The notes: a model not told the origin generated them from the sequence alone. A stretch of 64,000 nucleotides of DNA from Candidatus Marimicrobium litorale (GCF_026262645.1 NZ_SHNO01000001.1:1116001-1180000), one strand, 5' to 3'; positions 27,217-36,447 are shown, counted from the stretch's first letter. Made by a program: numbers and translations.

Positions 27217-29409
27217 ATGGCGAGTAAAACTGTAAAAACCTACTGCCGCTTTTGTCACGCCTATTGCCCGATGGAGGCAACGGTTGAGGATAATCGCCTT
27301 ATCGACTTGGTGCCCGATACCAGCAACACACTTTATGGTGGCTATACCTGCGTTAAGGGCCGCCAGCTTCCCGAACAGCTTTATCACCCGGAAAGAATTA
27401 ACTGCTCCCTGAAGAAAAATGCTGACGGGAGTCGCACGGAGATCAGCAGCGTCCAGGCGCTCGATGAGATCGCTGATAAACTGAAGGCCATCCTCAAGGA
27501 ATATGGCCCCAGAGCGATTGCCAGCTACAACGGAACTGTATCCTTCCAAAACTCCGCTACGCATCCGGTTGCAAAAGCGTGGCATGTCGCCCTGGACTCA
27601 CCCTCCTATTACACCAGCATCACCATCGACCAACCCGCCAAAGTCGGTATTGGTGCCGCTCGGATGGGTTTCTGGGGCGGCGGCAGCCACACTTGGCGAG
27701 ATGCCAACGTCGCCCTCATTATTGGCAATAACACCCTGGTATCACACTTCTCTATACCAGGCGGTGTACCTAGCTTCAGCCCGAGTAATGCGCTTAGAGA
27801 GGGCAAGAAGCGAGGTGTCAAAGTAATCTGTGTTGACCCTCGCCGGTCGGAGCTGGCTTCCCGTGCCGATCTGCACCTGCAGATCAAGCCCGGTCAGGAT
27901 GCAGTCTTACTCGCCGGGCTGATCAGTATCATCCTGGCCGAGGAACTGCACGACAAGGCTTTCTGCACTGACCACATCGAAAACCTCGATTTACTCGAGG
28001 ACAGCCTCGCACGCTTTACGCCCGACTATGTAGCCGAGCGCACCGAACTCGACAAAAACGACATCATAGCGGCGGCACGGCTCTTTGCAGCAGGACCGCG
28101 GGGCACTGCCAGTACCGGCACCGGACCCGAAATGGGCCCCCACCCCAACCTGATTCAGCACCTGGTGCAGACCATCAACGCTATTTGCGGCCGCCATTAC
28201 AGGGCAGGAGAAAAACTCCCGAACGCAGGCGTACTCGGTCCCGAGGCACCGCGCTACGCACAAGCCGTACCGCCCAACCCCGAGTGGTTGCAGGGAGTGC
28301 GAAGCCGGGTGTCTGATGATATCGGCGAGGTCACTGTGTTGACTGCCAATGGTCCAATCAAGGAGATGCCCACTGCAGTCTGCGCTGACGAAATCCTGAT
28401 GGAGGGCGAAGGACAAATCAAGGCGCTGATCTGCATTGGTGGCAATCCTGTTCTGGCATGGCCTGGACAGGAAAAAGCGCACGAGGCGCTGAAGAGTCTG
28501 GACCTTCTTGTGTGTATTGACTACAAGTTATCAGCCACCGCAGAGATGGCAGATTATGTCATCGGTTCAAAGCTTTGTCTGGAGCGGGAGGATCTCACGG
28601 TACTCACCGACATCTGGTACGAGGAACCCTACAGTCACTATACCAAGACGGTCGTGGAGGCTGAAGGTGACGTCATAGAAGAGTGGGAACTATTTTGGGA
28701 ATTGGGCAAACGACTGGGCCTCAATATGAGTATTAATCAGCAACATCCGCTGGATATGGAAAACTGCCCTACAAAGTACGATGTACTATCCAAAATGACC
28801 ACGGATTCACGCGTGCCGCTAGAGGACATCTATAGCCGCGAAGGTGGTCACACATACGATATACCGGATGTCGTCATTCAGCCCGCGGATCCGACGACCG
28901 CGGGACGCATGGACTTGTTTCCCGAGGGACTCTCGGAGGAAATCGAGTCTGCCGTGCGTGACGCGGACGCCAGTCTGCTAGCAAAGAACGATTACCCCTA
29001 CCTGCTGATCAGCCGGCGAATGAAAAATACTTTTAATTCTACTGGACCAGAACTGAGCGTCCTTGCCGCAAAGGGCACCACCAACCCCGCCTTTATCAAT
29101 CCGCAGGATCTCGCAGCACTGGGCATCCAAGATGGTGAAGTAATATCGGTCAGCTCTGCCCGAGGTGAAATTCCCGCGGTGGCGCAGGGTGCTCCGGACA
29201 TCAAGCGAGGGGTGGTCTCTATGTCCCACTGCTGGGGCGGCGCTCCCGACGGTTCGGGGGACGATAAAGTCCGCGAAATAGGCGCAAACACGAATCGCCT
29301 GATTGATAATCTCGATCATCCGGAAAAGTATACCGGCATGGCGAGACACAGTGCTATTGCGGTCAAGTTGTCCAAAACTGTTCAGCCCGAGACACAGGAA
29401 CACGTATGA
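27217..29409 (+). CDS. Molybdopterin-dependent oxidoreductase (DMSO-reductase superfamily)
   Basis: A 730-residue Mo/W-bis-MGD enzyme. The N-terminal [4Fe-4S] domain has CRFCHAYC and a fourth Cys in YTCVKG. The Mo-binding domains contain TASTGTGPEMGPHPN, where the metal ligand is normally supplied, and ICIGGNPVLAWPG. The C-terminal aspartate-decarboxylase-like barrel begins near LLISRRMKNTFNSTG. No twin-arginine signal is seen, so it should be cytoplasmic. ATG 27217 has GGAG nine bases upstream; the ATG at 27202 lacks a site. Its stop overlaps the LLM gene start (ATGA). It may hydroxylate, dehydrogenate or reduce an organic substrate; the reaction is unknown. Confidence 0.86.
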   Translation: MASKTVKTYCRFCHAYCPMEATVEDNRLIDLVPDTSNTLYGGYTCVKGRQLPEQLYHPERINCSLKKNADGSRTEISSVQALDEIADKLKAILKEYGPRAIASYNGTVSFQNSATHPVAKAWHVALDSPSYYTSITIDQPAKVGIGAARMGFWGGGSHTWRDANVALIIGNNTLVSHFSIPGGVPSFSPSNALREGKKRGVKVICVDPRRSELASRADLHLQIKPGQDAVLLAGLISIILAEELHDKAFCTDHIENLDLLEDSLARFTPDYVAERTELDKNDIIAAARLFAAGPRGTASTGTGPEMGPHPNLIQHLVQTINAICGRHYRAGEKLPNAGVLGPEAPRYAQAVPPNPEWLQGVRSRVSDDIGEVTVLTANGPIKEMPTAVCADEILMEGEGQIKALICIGGNPVLAWPGQEKAHEALKSLDLLVCIDYKLSATAEMADYVIGSKLCLEREDLTVLTDIWYEEPYSHYTKTVVEAEGDVIEEWELFWELGKRLGLNMSINQQHPLDMENCPTKYDVLSKMTTDSRVPLEDIYSREGGHTYDIPDVVIQPADPTTAGRMDLFPEGLSEEIESAVRDADASLLAKNDYPYLLISRRMKNTFNSTGPELSVLAAKGTTNPAFINPQDLAALGIQDGEVISVSSARGEIPAVAQGAPDIKRGVVSMSHCWGGAPDGSGDDKVREIGANTNRLIDNLDHPEKYTGMARHSAIAVKLSKTVQPETQEHV

Positions 29410-30392
29410 GCAACAAACCTTTTCGATTCGCACTGCAAAGTTTTAACACGGACTCACCGGCAAACTGGCGCAGTCTGATTGCCCGCACGGAGGAACTGGG
29501 TTATTCCGCATTTCACCTCGCTGACCACTTTCTAAGCACTGGCCCTGCAATGGACCCGACGGGCCACCCACCACAGCTACTCGGTGCGGTGCCGGCCATC
29601 GCAATGGCGCTCCAACAAACCAGCACACTGCGAGTCGGCTGCCGGGTATTCTGCAATGACTACCGCCACCCAGTCATACTGGCAAAGGAAGCCGCCACGA
29701 TGGACTATCTCTCCGGCGGCAGGCTGGAATTCGGACTCGGCGCGGGCTGGATTCAGAACGAGTATGAGGCGGTAGATCTTCCTTTTGGCGACTTCCCGGA
29801 ACGCTTCGAGCGCTTCGCAGAGAGCGTCCACGCCTACAAGGCTTTCATGGGTGGCGAGCCACTGGATATCGACGGCAAACATGTTCGCTGGTCAGGCTTC
29901 TCAGGCATACCCTCCCCTTCACAAAAACCCTGGCCGCCGCTAATGATAGGAGGTGGCAGCAAAAAAATTCTGGAATTTGCCGGCAGGGAAGCCGATATCG
30001 TCAGCCTGAACTTCAATAATAGAGCCGGCAAACTGGGGCCTGACGGAATGAACTCAGGTCTGGCAGCGGCCACCGCGAAAAAAATCAACTGGATAAAAAA
30101 CGGAGCGGGTAGCCGCTTCGATGATATTGAGCTTGAAATCGGCGCATACAATACGATAATCACCGACCATCAGCAGCCTACCGCCGCTGCTATTGGCGAT
30201 GCCTTGGGGATGACTGCAGAAGATATTCTCACTCACCCGCACTGCCTGATCGGCAGCGTAGATTTCATTTGCGAGGAACTTGAGCGTCGCAGAGCAGCCT
30301 ATGGAATTTCTTACATCACTGTGCTGGACGACGGAGAAAACAACATGGTCGAAGTATTCGCACCGGTAGTCGCCCGTCTCGCTGGCAAGTAA
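29406..30392 (+). CDS. LLM class flavin/F420-dependent oxidoreductase
   Basis: A 328-residue luciferase-like TIM-barrel protein, resembling the TIGR03621 group first described in mycobacteria. Seen are the N-terminal FALQSF strand, HLADHFL, LRVGCRVFCNDYRHPVILAKEAATMDYLSGGR in two adjoining conserved blocks, FGLGAGW, and MIGGGSKKILEFAGREADIVSLN. It overlaps the Mo enzyme gene by four bases. With a PNPOx-type protein also in the regulon, F420 chemistry is possible, but FMN is the conservative assumption. It would add oxygen to, or reduce, a pathway intermediate. Confidence 0.82.
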   Translation: MSNKPFRFALQSFNTDSPANWRSLIARTEELGYSAFHLADHFLSTGPAMDPTGHPPQLLGAVPAIAMALQQTSTLRVGCRVFCNDYRHPVILAKEAATMDYLSGGRLEFGLGAGWIQNEYEAVDLPFGDFPERFERFAESVHAYKAFMGGEPLDIDGKHVRWSGFSGIPSPSQKPWPPLMIGGGSKKILEFAGREADIVSLNFNNRAGKLGPDGMNSGLAAATAKKINWIKNGAGSRFDDIELEIGAYNTIITDHQQPTAAAIGDALGMTAEDILTHPHCLIGSVDFICEELERRRAAYGISYITVLDDGENNMVEVFAPVVARLAGK

Positions 30393-30426
30393 CCGTCCCC
30401 ACTATTTTCAGGAGTAACTGCAAACC

Positions 30427-31893
30427 ATGCCAACATTAACTGACTCATCCCTACTGCGTTCACAATTGTATATCGACGGCGACTGGGTAGACGCCGACGA
30501 CGGTTCAACTGTTCCTGTATTGAATCCGGCCAGCAAGGTAGAAATCGTCTCTATTGCGAATGCCGGTGCAGCAGAAACACGCCGTGCTATCGAAGCCGCG
30601 GACAAAGCATTTGCGAGCTGGCGAAACGTGGTCGCTAAAGAGCGCTCGGCCATCCTCAAACGCTGGTTTAACCTGATTATGGAAAACCAGGAAGACCTTG
30701 CACAGCTGATGACAGCAGAACAGGGTAAGCCTTTGGCCGAATCACGCGGCGAGGTCGCCTACGGTGCGGCTTTCGTTGAGTGGTTCGCTGAAGAAGGTCG
30801 ACGGGTGTATGGCGATACAATCGCGTCTAACAATCCGAACCAACGCATCATCACCCTGAAACAGCCTGTTGGTGTAGTCGCCGCAATCACACCCTGGAAT
30901 TTCCCGATCGCGATGATTACCCGCAAGGTTGCGCCGGCGCTGGCCGCAGGCTGCACCATCGTATTGAAACCGGCTACGGAAACACCTTTGTGTGCGCTGG
31001 CACTGGCTGAACTGGGCCAACGTGCCGGCATACCGGCCGGGGCGTTCAGTGTAGTGGCCGGCAGCAACGCTCGCGCTATTGGCGGCGAGATGACAAGCAG
31101 TAAGATAGTGCGCAAACTGACGTTTACCGGCTCGACCGAGATAGGCAAACTTTTGATGGAGCAATGCGCAGCAACCATCAAGAAAACCTCCATGGAACTG
31201 GGCGGTAACGCCCCTTTTATTGTCTTTGACGATGCCGACCTTGATGCGGCTGTAGTTGGGGCCATGGCATCGAAATATCGTAACGCGGGCCAGACCTGTG
31301 TCTGTGCAAACAGGATTCTGGTGCAGGAAGGCGTCTTCGATGCATTCTCTGAGAAACTCGTCGCTGCGGTAAAGGCTCTCAGAATGGGTGATGGCGCAGA
31401 TGACGGAGTCACTGTAGGCCCCCTGATCAACGATGCGGCCTATGAAAAAGTCAGCTCTATACTGAAACAGGCCACCGATAACGGAGCACAAATCCTGATT
31501 GGCGGCCGCGGCAACGAGGGCCATGGTGGCAACTTTTTTGAGCCCACGGTGTTGGTGGACGTAGACAACACGATGGAAGTGTATAACGAAGAAATATTCG
31601 GCCCCATCGCACCCCTGTTCAAATTCAAAACAGAAGAAGAAGCGATTCGTATTGGCAATGACACACCCTTTGGCCTGTCCGCATACTTTTACGCGCGAGA
31701 TATCGGTCGGGTGTGGCGCGTGGCCGAGGGACTCGACTACGGCATTGTCGGTATCAACGAAGGCATTATTTCCACCGAGGTCGCTCCTTTTGGCGGAGTC
31801 AAGGAATCCGGCATCGGGCGCGAAGGCTCCAAGTACGGCATCGATGACTACCTCGAGATAAAGTACCTCAACATGGGTGGTGTAAACGACTAG
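30427..31893 (+). CDS. NAD(P)-dependent aldehyde dehydrogenase (succinate-semialdehyde type)
   Basis: A 488-residue aldehyde dehydrogenase. The catalytic Glu lies in MELGGNAPFIVF and the nucleophilic Cys in NAGQTCVCANR; the N-terminal ITPWNFPIAMITRK and FTGSTEIGKLL loops bind cofactor. The overall form is that of GabD-like enzymes. AGGAG lies 12 bases before the ATG. It ends the operon ABM-Mo enzyme-LLM-ALDH. It is well suited to oxidise the aldehyde made by carotenoid-oxygenase-type cleavage to the acid that the CoA ligase then activates; this link is inference. Confidence 0.9.
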   Translation: MPTLTDSSLLRSQLYIDGDWVDADDGSTVPVLNPASKVEIVSIANAGAAETRRAIEAADKAFASWRNVVAKERSAILKRWFNLIMENQEDLAQLMTAEQGKPLAESRGEVAYGAAFVEWFAEEGRRVYGDTIASNNPNQRIITLKQPVGVVAAITPWNFPIAMITRKVAPALAAGCTIVLKPATETPLCALALAELGQRAGIPAGAFSVVAGSNARAIGGEMTSSKIVRKLTFTGSTEIGKLLMEQCAATIKKTSMELGGNAPFIVFDDADLDAAVVGAMASKYRNAGQTCVCANRILVQEGVFDAFSEKLVAAVKALRMGDGADDGVTVGPLINDAAYEKVSSILKQATDNGAQILIGGRGNEGHGGNFFEPTVLVDVDNTMEVYNEEIFGPIAPLFKFKTEEEAIRIGNDTPFGLSAYFYARDIGRVWRVAEGLDYGIVGINEGIISTEVAPFGGVKESGIGREGSKYGIDDYLEIKYLNMGGVND

Positions 31894-32041
31894 GCCTGGA
31901 GTGAGCCGTCGGAGGGCAGCAGCCTTCCGGCACCGAAGCGATCAAGGATTCGCGCCCGCCGGCAAACAAGCAGGGCCATCAGGGCTCGCAGCGGGCGACA
32001 GTGCGCGGTGCTTAGGGTAAACTGGACGAAATGACTGTTAA

Positions 32042-32063
32042 AATCAGTCAAGTTTGTTTTTGT
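32042..32063. promoter_or_regulatory. Regulon operator copy 4, at the tetR promoter
   Basis: AATCAGTCA, spacer AGTT, TGTTTTTGT, 22 bases before the TetR ATG. The same left half-site also pairs with TGACTG at 32032-32037 (CAGTCA at 32045-32050, seven-base gap), making an overlapping second inverted repeat. This placement suggests autoregulation. Confidence 0.66.
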
Positions 32064-32085
32064 TTTAACAGGGTCAATAAACGCC

Positions 32086-32778
32086 ATGCCACGTAAAAAG
32101 GTTACTACCGTACCAAGCGACGCGCCAAAGGCCGATGGGGACATCAGCTGGCAAGCACAAAAAAGCGCCATGACCCGCGACCGCATCCTCGAAGCCGCGA
32201 TCAATAGCTTCGTGGAACTGGGCTACACCAATGTCACTACTGCAAAAGTAGCCAGCTCTGCCGGCGTGTCCCGAGGCGCCATGCTGCATCACTTCCCCTC
32301 CAAAACGGAACTGATACAGGCCGCTGTTGAGTACCTGCATACGCGCCTGCTGGAAGACTACACAGCGCGCGTTGCGAGTATTCCCGCAGAACTGACTGAT
32401 GCGGAACGCCGCCGTGCAGGGATCGAAGCCTATTGGGAGCACCTCGTTGGTGACCTGTTTGTTGTCTACCACGAACTGTGTATTGCCAGTCGAACAGACC
32501 CCGAGTTGAAGGCCATCCTTGAGGGCTCACAGCAGTCTTTTGAGGATCACGTTCGAGAGACTAATACCGAATTATTTAGCGAGTGGAAGGACCGTGGCGA
32601 ACGCTTTGCTCTCGCTATGGATGTTACCAAGTTCATGATGGAAGGTATGGCTGCCGGTCACCTGGCTGTAAACCGGGAAGCACGTATTCGCCGGCTACTG
32701 AATTACCTCACTGACCGCATGGAAGAGATTTTCGAGGAAGAAGAGGGCTCTGCTATCGGCAGGCACTCCGCCAGCTAA
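32086..32778 (+). CDS. TetR/AcrR-family regulator, candidate master repressor of the island
   Basis: A 230-residue TetR-type regulator. A basic N-terminal tail of about 25 residues precedes the helix-turn-helix domain: ILEAAINSFVELGYTNVTTAKVASSAGVSRGAMLHHFPSK in two blocks at about residues 28-70. The C-terminal ligand domain (80-230) has no recognisable specific family. It is a single gene on the plus strand after the ALDH operon, converging on an acyl-CoA dehydrogenase gene. An operator copy sits 22 bases before the ATG, the usual place for an autoregulating TetR repressor, and the same sequence recurs at seven other promoters. That it binds them is inference. Confidence 0.87.
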   Translation: MPRKKVTTVPSDAPKADGDISWQAQKSAMTRDRILEAAINSFVELGYTNVTTAKVASSAGVSRGAMLHHFPSKTELIQAAVEYLHTRLLEDYTARVASIPAELTDAERRRAGIEAYWEHLVGDLFVVYHELCIASRTDPELKAILEGSQQSFEDHVRETNTELFSEWKDRGERFALAMDVTKFMMEGMAAGHLAVNREARIRRLLNYLTDRMEEIFEEEEGSAIGRHSAS

Positions 32779-32801
32779 TAGCCGCGCTAAGCTGCCTCCT
32801 T

Positions 32802-33959
32802 TCAGGCGGCCGCAGAATTCAAGGCAGAAAACCGCTGTAAGTACCAGGACTCATCCCCGTACAGACGAGACAGTACCATGAGGCGCTTGTAGAGATGTCC
32901 CACGATCAACTCGTCTGTCATACCCATACCACCGTGCAATTGCACCGCCTCCTGGGCCACATATCGACCCGCCTCCGAGACCTTGACCTTTAGCGCAGCA
33001 GCGGCAGAAGGTGCCTCATCACTGCCCTGCTCAATCTGGATCGCTGCATTAAGCAACAACGCACGCGCTTCCTCCACCTTCAGGTACATATCGGCCATAC
33101 GGTGCTGCAACGCCTGGAACTTGCTAATGGGCTGACCGAACTGTTCGCGCGTTTTGGTATACTCCACGGTAGCTTCCAGCAGCGTCTGCATCGCACCAAC
33201 CGCTTCCGCTCCGAGCGCTATGATCACATTATCGACCACAGATTCGATCAACTCGACACCACGATTTTCATTGCCCAGTAGCTGATCAGCAGAAACCTCC
33301 ACACCGTCAAGTTCTACATGGGCACCGCGACTACCATCGACTGCCACAAAATTTTCTCGGGTCAGGCCCGCTGCGCTGGTTTTCACAATGAACAGACTGA
33401 GTCCATCACGATCGTTGATATCGCCCTGTGTCCGTGCAGAGACGATCAGGTAATCGGCGCAGTGTGCGTTCAGTACCGAGAGTTTTCTGCCGCTCAGAAC
33501 ATAACCGTTGCCCTCGGGTCGCGCGCTCGCCTCCACCCGGGCCAGATCGTAACCACTCGACTGTTCGGCAAACGCAAATGCCCACTGGGCAGTGCCCTCG
33601 ATGATCTCAGGAATATATCGCTGCTGCTGATCCGCCGTCCCGCCCTGCTGCAGAAAGCAACCACACGTTACTACAGTGTGCAGGAAAGGCTCTCTCACCA
33701 GCCCTTTGCCGAGAGCCTCGGCCATCACCATCATGTCACTGGCGCGCCCGCCAAAGCCACCTAACTCCTCGCTGAATGGCACACACAACCAGCCCAGCTC
33801 AGCGAATGTTCGCCAGGCGGCGGGATCAAATCCGGGGTCTGATTTACCGAGTTGCCGGTGTCGCTCTACTGTGCACTCTTCACGCACATACTTGTCCACG
33901 CTGTCGCGCAATAAAATTTGCTCTTCGCTAAGGGAAAAATCCACGGTGTGACCTGTCAT
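32802..33959 (-). CDS. Acyl-CoA dehydrogenase family protein
   Basis: A 385-residue acyl-CoA dehydrogenase-type flavoprotein: N-terminal helical domain (EQILLRDSVDKYV), FAD-binding middle domain (AFAEQSSGYDLARVEASA) and C-terminal helical domain with AVQLHGGMGMTDELIVGHLYKR. The C-terminal part is of the divergent sort (LYGDESWYLQRF at the position of the usual nucleotide-binding loop), as in CoA-steroid-type heteromeric dehydrogenase subunits, but no adjacent partner subunit is seen. It is divergent from the nitroreductase operon across operator copy 5. Confidence 0.86.
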   Translation of the reverse strand: MTGHTVDFSLSEEQILLRDSVDKYVREECTVERHRQLGKSDPGFDPAAWRTFAELGWLCVPFSEELGGFGGRASDMMVMAEALGKGLVREPFLHTVVTCGCFLQQGGTADQQQRYIPEIIEGTAQWAFAFAEQSSGYDLARVEASARPEGNGYVLSGRKLSVLNAHCADYLIVSARTQGDINDRDGLSLFIVKTSAAGLTRENFVAVDGSRGAHVELDGVEVSADQLLGNENRGVELIESVVDNVIIALGAEAVGAMQTLLEATVEYTKTREQFGQPISKFQALQHRMADMYLKVEEARALLLNAAIQIEQGSDEAPSAAAALKVKVSEAGRYVAQEAVQLHGGMGMTDELIVGHLYKRLMVLSRLYGDESWYLQRFSALNSAAA

Positions 33960-34031
33960 TGCTGTTCAAACGGAGGTTTGCAGGGATAGCCTTCCCCCTG
34001 CGCCAGCCACTCTAACAAAGGGCCTGGTTTA

Positions 34032-34053
34032 AAACAATCAGGCTCTACTGTTT
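34032..34053. promoter_or_regulatory. Regulon operator copy 5
   Basis: AAACAATCA, spacer GGCT, CTACTGTTT. Read on the minus strand it gives AAACAGTAG, spacer, TGATTGTTT, nearer the consensus orientation. It lies between the divergent acyl-CoA dehydrogenase (33959) and nitroreductase (34127) genes, about 72 bases from each. Confidence 0.7.
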
Positions 34054-34126
34054 TATTTTTGAGGGAGATGTCCTAGACTACTGAGCGTCAGACGCCTTTC
34101 TCCACTTGCACAGCAAAGCGAGCCAC

Positions 34127-34783
34127 ATGCCAAAACTCAATCTCACCGCCGATGAAGTCCTTAACACCACGCGCGCCGTTAGAAAGCGCCTGGATTTTGA
34201 TACTCCGGTAGAGATGTCTCTACTGCGCGAGTGCCTCGACGTTGCGCTGCAGGCCCCCTCCGGTTCAAACTCACAAGGCTGGCACTTTGTGCTGGTGACA
34301 GACGAGGCAAAAAGGAAAGCCATTGCCGACTGGTATCTAAAGTCCTTCGACGAGTACGAAGCCGGCCCCAACCAGCCAACTAAACAGCATCTGGACGACC
34401 CCTCTATGGCTCCTACACAAGCCCGGGTACTGAGTTCGGCCCGCTACCTGGCAGACAACATGGCCAAAGTGCCCGCGTTACTGATACCGGTGTGCAGCGG
34501 TCGCCCCGACACGCCGGGACTGCCGCAGAACGTTATGGCGAGCATGTATGGTTCTATCCTGCCTGCCGTGTGGAGTTTTATGCTGGCAGCCCGGGAACGT
34601 GGACTGGGTACCTGCTGGACTACCTTGCACCTTAGCTACGAACAGGAGGTCGCGACACTACTGGGGATTCCGGATGACTTTGCGCAAGTTGCCTTGATTC
34701 CCATCGCTCACACAAAGGGCACTGACTTTAAGACAGGGCCGCGTAAAGATCTCGATGCATTTCTCCACACCGATGGTTGGTAA
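34127..34783 (+). CDS. Nitroreductase family FMN protein
   Basis: A 218-residue nitroreductase-fold flavoprotein. The FMN-contacting TRAVRKRLDF and APSGSNSQGWHFVLV segments are at the N-terminus, with ERGLGTCWTTLHL and the IPIAHT strand in the C-terminal half. I chose ATG 34127; the longer TTG-started frame adds seven residues. It heads a three-gene operon (nitroreductase, SDR, and DLH after a 137-base gap). Family members reduce nitro groups, quinones, enones or flavins; in a catabolic island without other nitro-related genes a quinone or enone substrate is more likely. Confidence 0.83.
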   Translation: MPKLNLTADEVLNTTRAVRKRLDFDTPVEMSLLRECLDVALQAPSGSNSQGWHFVLVTDEAKRKAIADWYLKSFDEYEAGPNQPTKQHLDDPSMAPTQARVLSSARYLADNMAKVPALLIPVCSGRPDTPGLPQNVMASMYGSILPAVWSFMLAARERGLGTCWTTLHLSYEQEVATLLGIPDDFAQVALIPIAHTKGTDFKTGPRKDLDAFLHTDGW

Positions 34784-34801
34784 GAAGAGTACGCTACGCA
34801 C

Positions 34802-35590
34802 ATGGATTTAGGTATCACAGGCCGCAAGGCACTCGTTAACGGTGGCAGTGCGGGTCTCGGCAAGGGCAGCGCCAAAGCTCTCGCCGCAGAAGGTGTTGAC
34901 CTCTATATCACGGCGCGCGGAAAGGATCGGCTGGAAGCAACGGCCGAAGAAATCCGGCGCGACACCGGGGCGACGGTCACCCCCATTGTTGCGGATCATG
35001 CCAGTGACGAAGGCCGAGACACCATACTGGCTGTGTGTCCCGACCCGGATATTATCGTAGGCACCTGCACACCGGCACCCTTTACACCGAACTTTCGCGA
35101 AGTCACCGTGGACCAGTGGAAAGAGCATCTCGCCACGGGTTTGATAAGCCCCATCGAGTTTATCAGGGCTACCGTAGACGGGATGTGCGAACGGGGTTTC
35201 GGGCGTATCGTAAATATCTCTACCGGCGCGTCCAAGTTTCCCGCGGAGTTACGCACGCTGTCAGGGCCACCAAGAGCTGCGCTATCCAATTACACTGCAG
35301 CGATTTCCAAGGCGGTCGCAAAATATAACGTGACCATCAATAATCTCCTGCCCGGGATGCACCATACAGCGACCGCGGCGGAGCGCTTCGGAGAAATAGC
35401 AGAAGAACAAGGCACCACCTACGAGAAGGTCGTAGATAGCTGGGTGCGGGAGTGGAAAATACCGGCGGAGCGTTTCGGCAACATAGAGGAATTCGGCGCT
35501 ATCTGCGCGTTGTTTTGCAGTTGCCACGCAGGCTACGTTGTGGGACAAAGTATCGTTGTAGATGGCGGTGTCACCAACTCTACTTTTTAA
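34802..35590 (+). CDS. SDR family protein with degenerate catalytic motif
   Basis: A 262-residue SDR-fold protein. The cofactor loop NGGSAGLG is normal, but the NNAG segment is replaced by TCTPAP (88-93). After Tyr164 the fourth residue is Ile168 instead of Lys; the nearest Lys is Lys170 (NYTAAISK). Ser140 is present. The C-terminal VVDGGVTNSTF is typical. It follows the nitroreductase by 18 bases. A related SDR branch also lacks YxxxK, so it may still be an enzyme with a shifted Lys, or a binding protein. Confidence 0.8.
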   Translation: MDLGITGRKALVNGGSAGLGKGSAKALAAEGVDLYITARGKDRLEATAEEIRRDTGATVTPIVADHASDEGRDTILAVCPDPDIIVGTCTPAPFTPNFREVTVDQWKEHLATGLISPIEFIRATVDGMCERGFGRIVNISTGASKFPAELRTLSGPPRAALSNYTAAISKAVAKYNVTINNLLPGMHHTATAAERFGEIAEEQGTTYEKVVDSWVREWKIPAERFGNIEEFGAICALFCSCHAGYVVGQSIVVDGGVTNSTF

Positions 35591-35727
35591 TAGGGAACAC
35601 GGGGTATATTTCCGTCCATCGAATAGCCATAGTGCCAGACCCAGTCATTAGGTATCGCCGTTCTGCGACGCATCCGGGCTCTTGTGACACTCGTGCCATT
35701 TAATCAACTTGTAACAGGATAAACGCT

Positions 35728-36447
35728 ATGTCATGCAAAGCCACGAAGATCGAATACCCCGCCGGCGACGTCACCTGCCGCGGCGAATACTACGTTGACC
35801 CGGGTCGCAGTGGCCCTCTGCCCACCGTGCTGGTAGCTCATGCCTGGGACGGTCTCAACGATGAGGTGCGAGACAAGTCTCGTAAATTGGCCCACGAGGG
35901 CTATCTCGCCTTTGCCATTGATATCTATGGCGAGGGCAAGACCTACACTGATATGGCAGACCTGATGCCGGCACTCACGCCCTATATGGAGGACCGGGCT
36001 CTACTTCTGTCGCGTATGCAGGCTGCCGTCGAAGCCGCGAAGACTATTCCGGAGGCAGATTCATCTCGCATGGGTGCGATGGGATACTGTTTTGGTGGCA
36101 CGGCCGTGCTGGATCTTGCCCGCAGCGGCACGGATGGCGTGAAGGGTGTGGTTTCATTCCACGGCGGCCTCGCGGATAACGGCCTGAGTGGCCCGACCAC
36201 CATCGATGCCAAAATACTGGTCTTGCACGGGGAGGACGACCCACTGGTGCCGCCTCGAGAGGTTGCTGAATTTAAAGCCCTGATGAATGCCAAAAAAGCG
36301 GACTGGCAGCTCAATGCCTACAGTCACACCATGCACGCATTCACACGCCCCGAGGCAAACGACCCCGACTTTGGAGCGGTCTTTAACGCGGATACGGACC
36401 GTCGCTCCTGGCGCGCTATGCTTAACTTCATGGAGGAGGCGCTGTAA
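35728..36447 (+). CDS. Dienelactone hydrolase family protein
   Basis: A 239-residue alpha/beta hydrolase of the DLH type. The nucleophile elbow GYCFGG carries Cys, and the acid (HGEDDPLVP) and base His (YSHTMHAF) complete a Cys-Asp-His triad. Dienelactone hydrolases open 4-carboxymethylenebutenolides in chloroaromatic pathways; wider family members cleave other lactones and esters. No ring-cleavage dioxygenase was recognised nearby, so classical dienelactone chemistry is not implied. A 137-base gap with no operator copy separates it from the SDR upstream, so it may be a separate unit. Confidence 0.85.
   Translation: MSCKATKIEYPAGDVTCRGEYYVDPGRSGPLPTVLVAHAWDGLNDEVRDKSRKLAHEGYLAFAIDIYGEGKTYTDMADLMPALTPYMEDRALLLSRMQAAVEAAKTIPEADSSRMGAMGYCFGGTAVLDLARSGTDGVKGVVSFHGGLADNGLSGPTTIDAKILVLHGEDDPLVPPREVAEFKALMNAKKADWQLNAYSHTMHAFTRPEANDPDFGAVFNADTDRRSWRAMLNFMEEAL

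Noticed and set aside
30742-31524. Long minus-strand frames opposite the aldehyde dehydrogenase
   Set aside because: Two overlapping antisense frames over a strong gene; codon pattern explained by the plus-strand gene.
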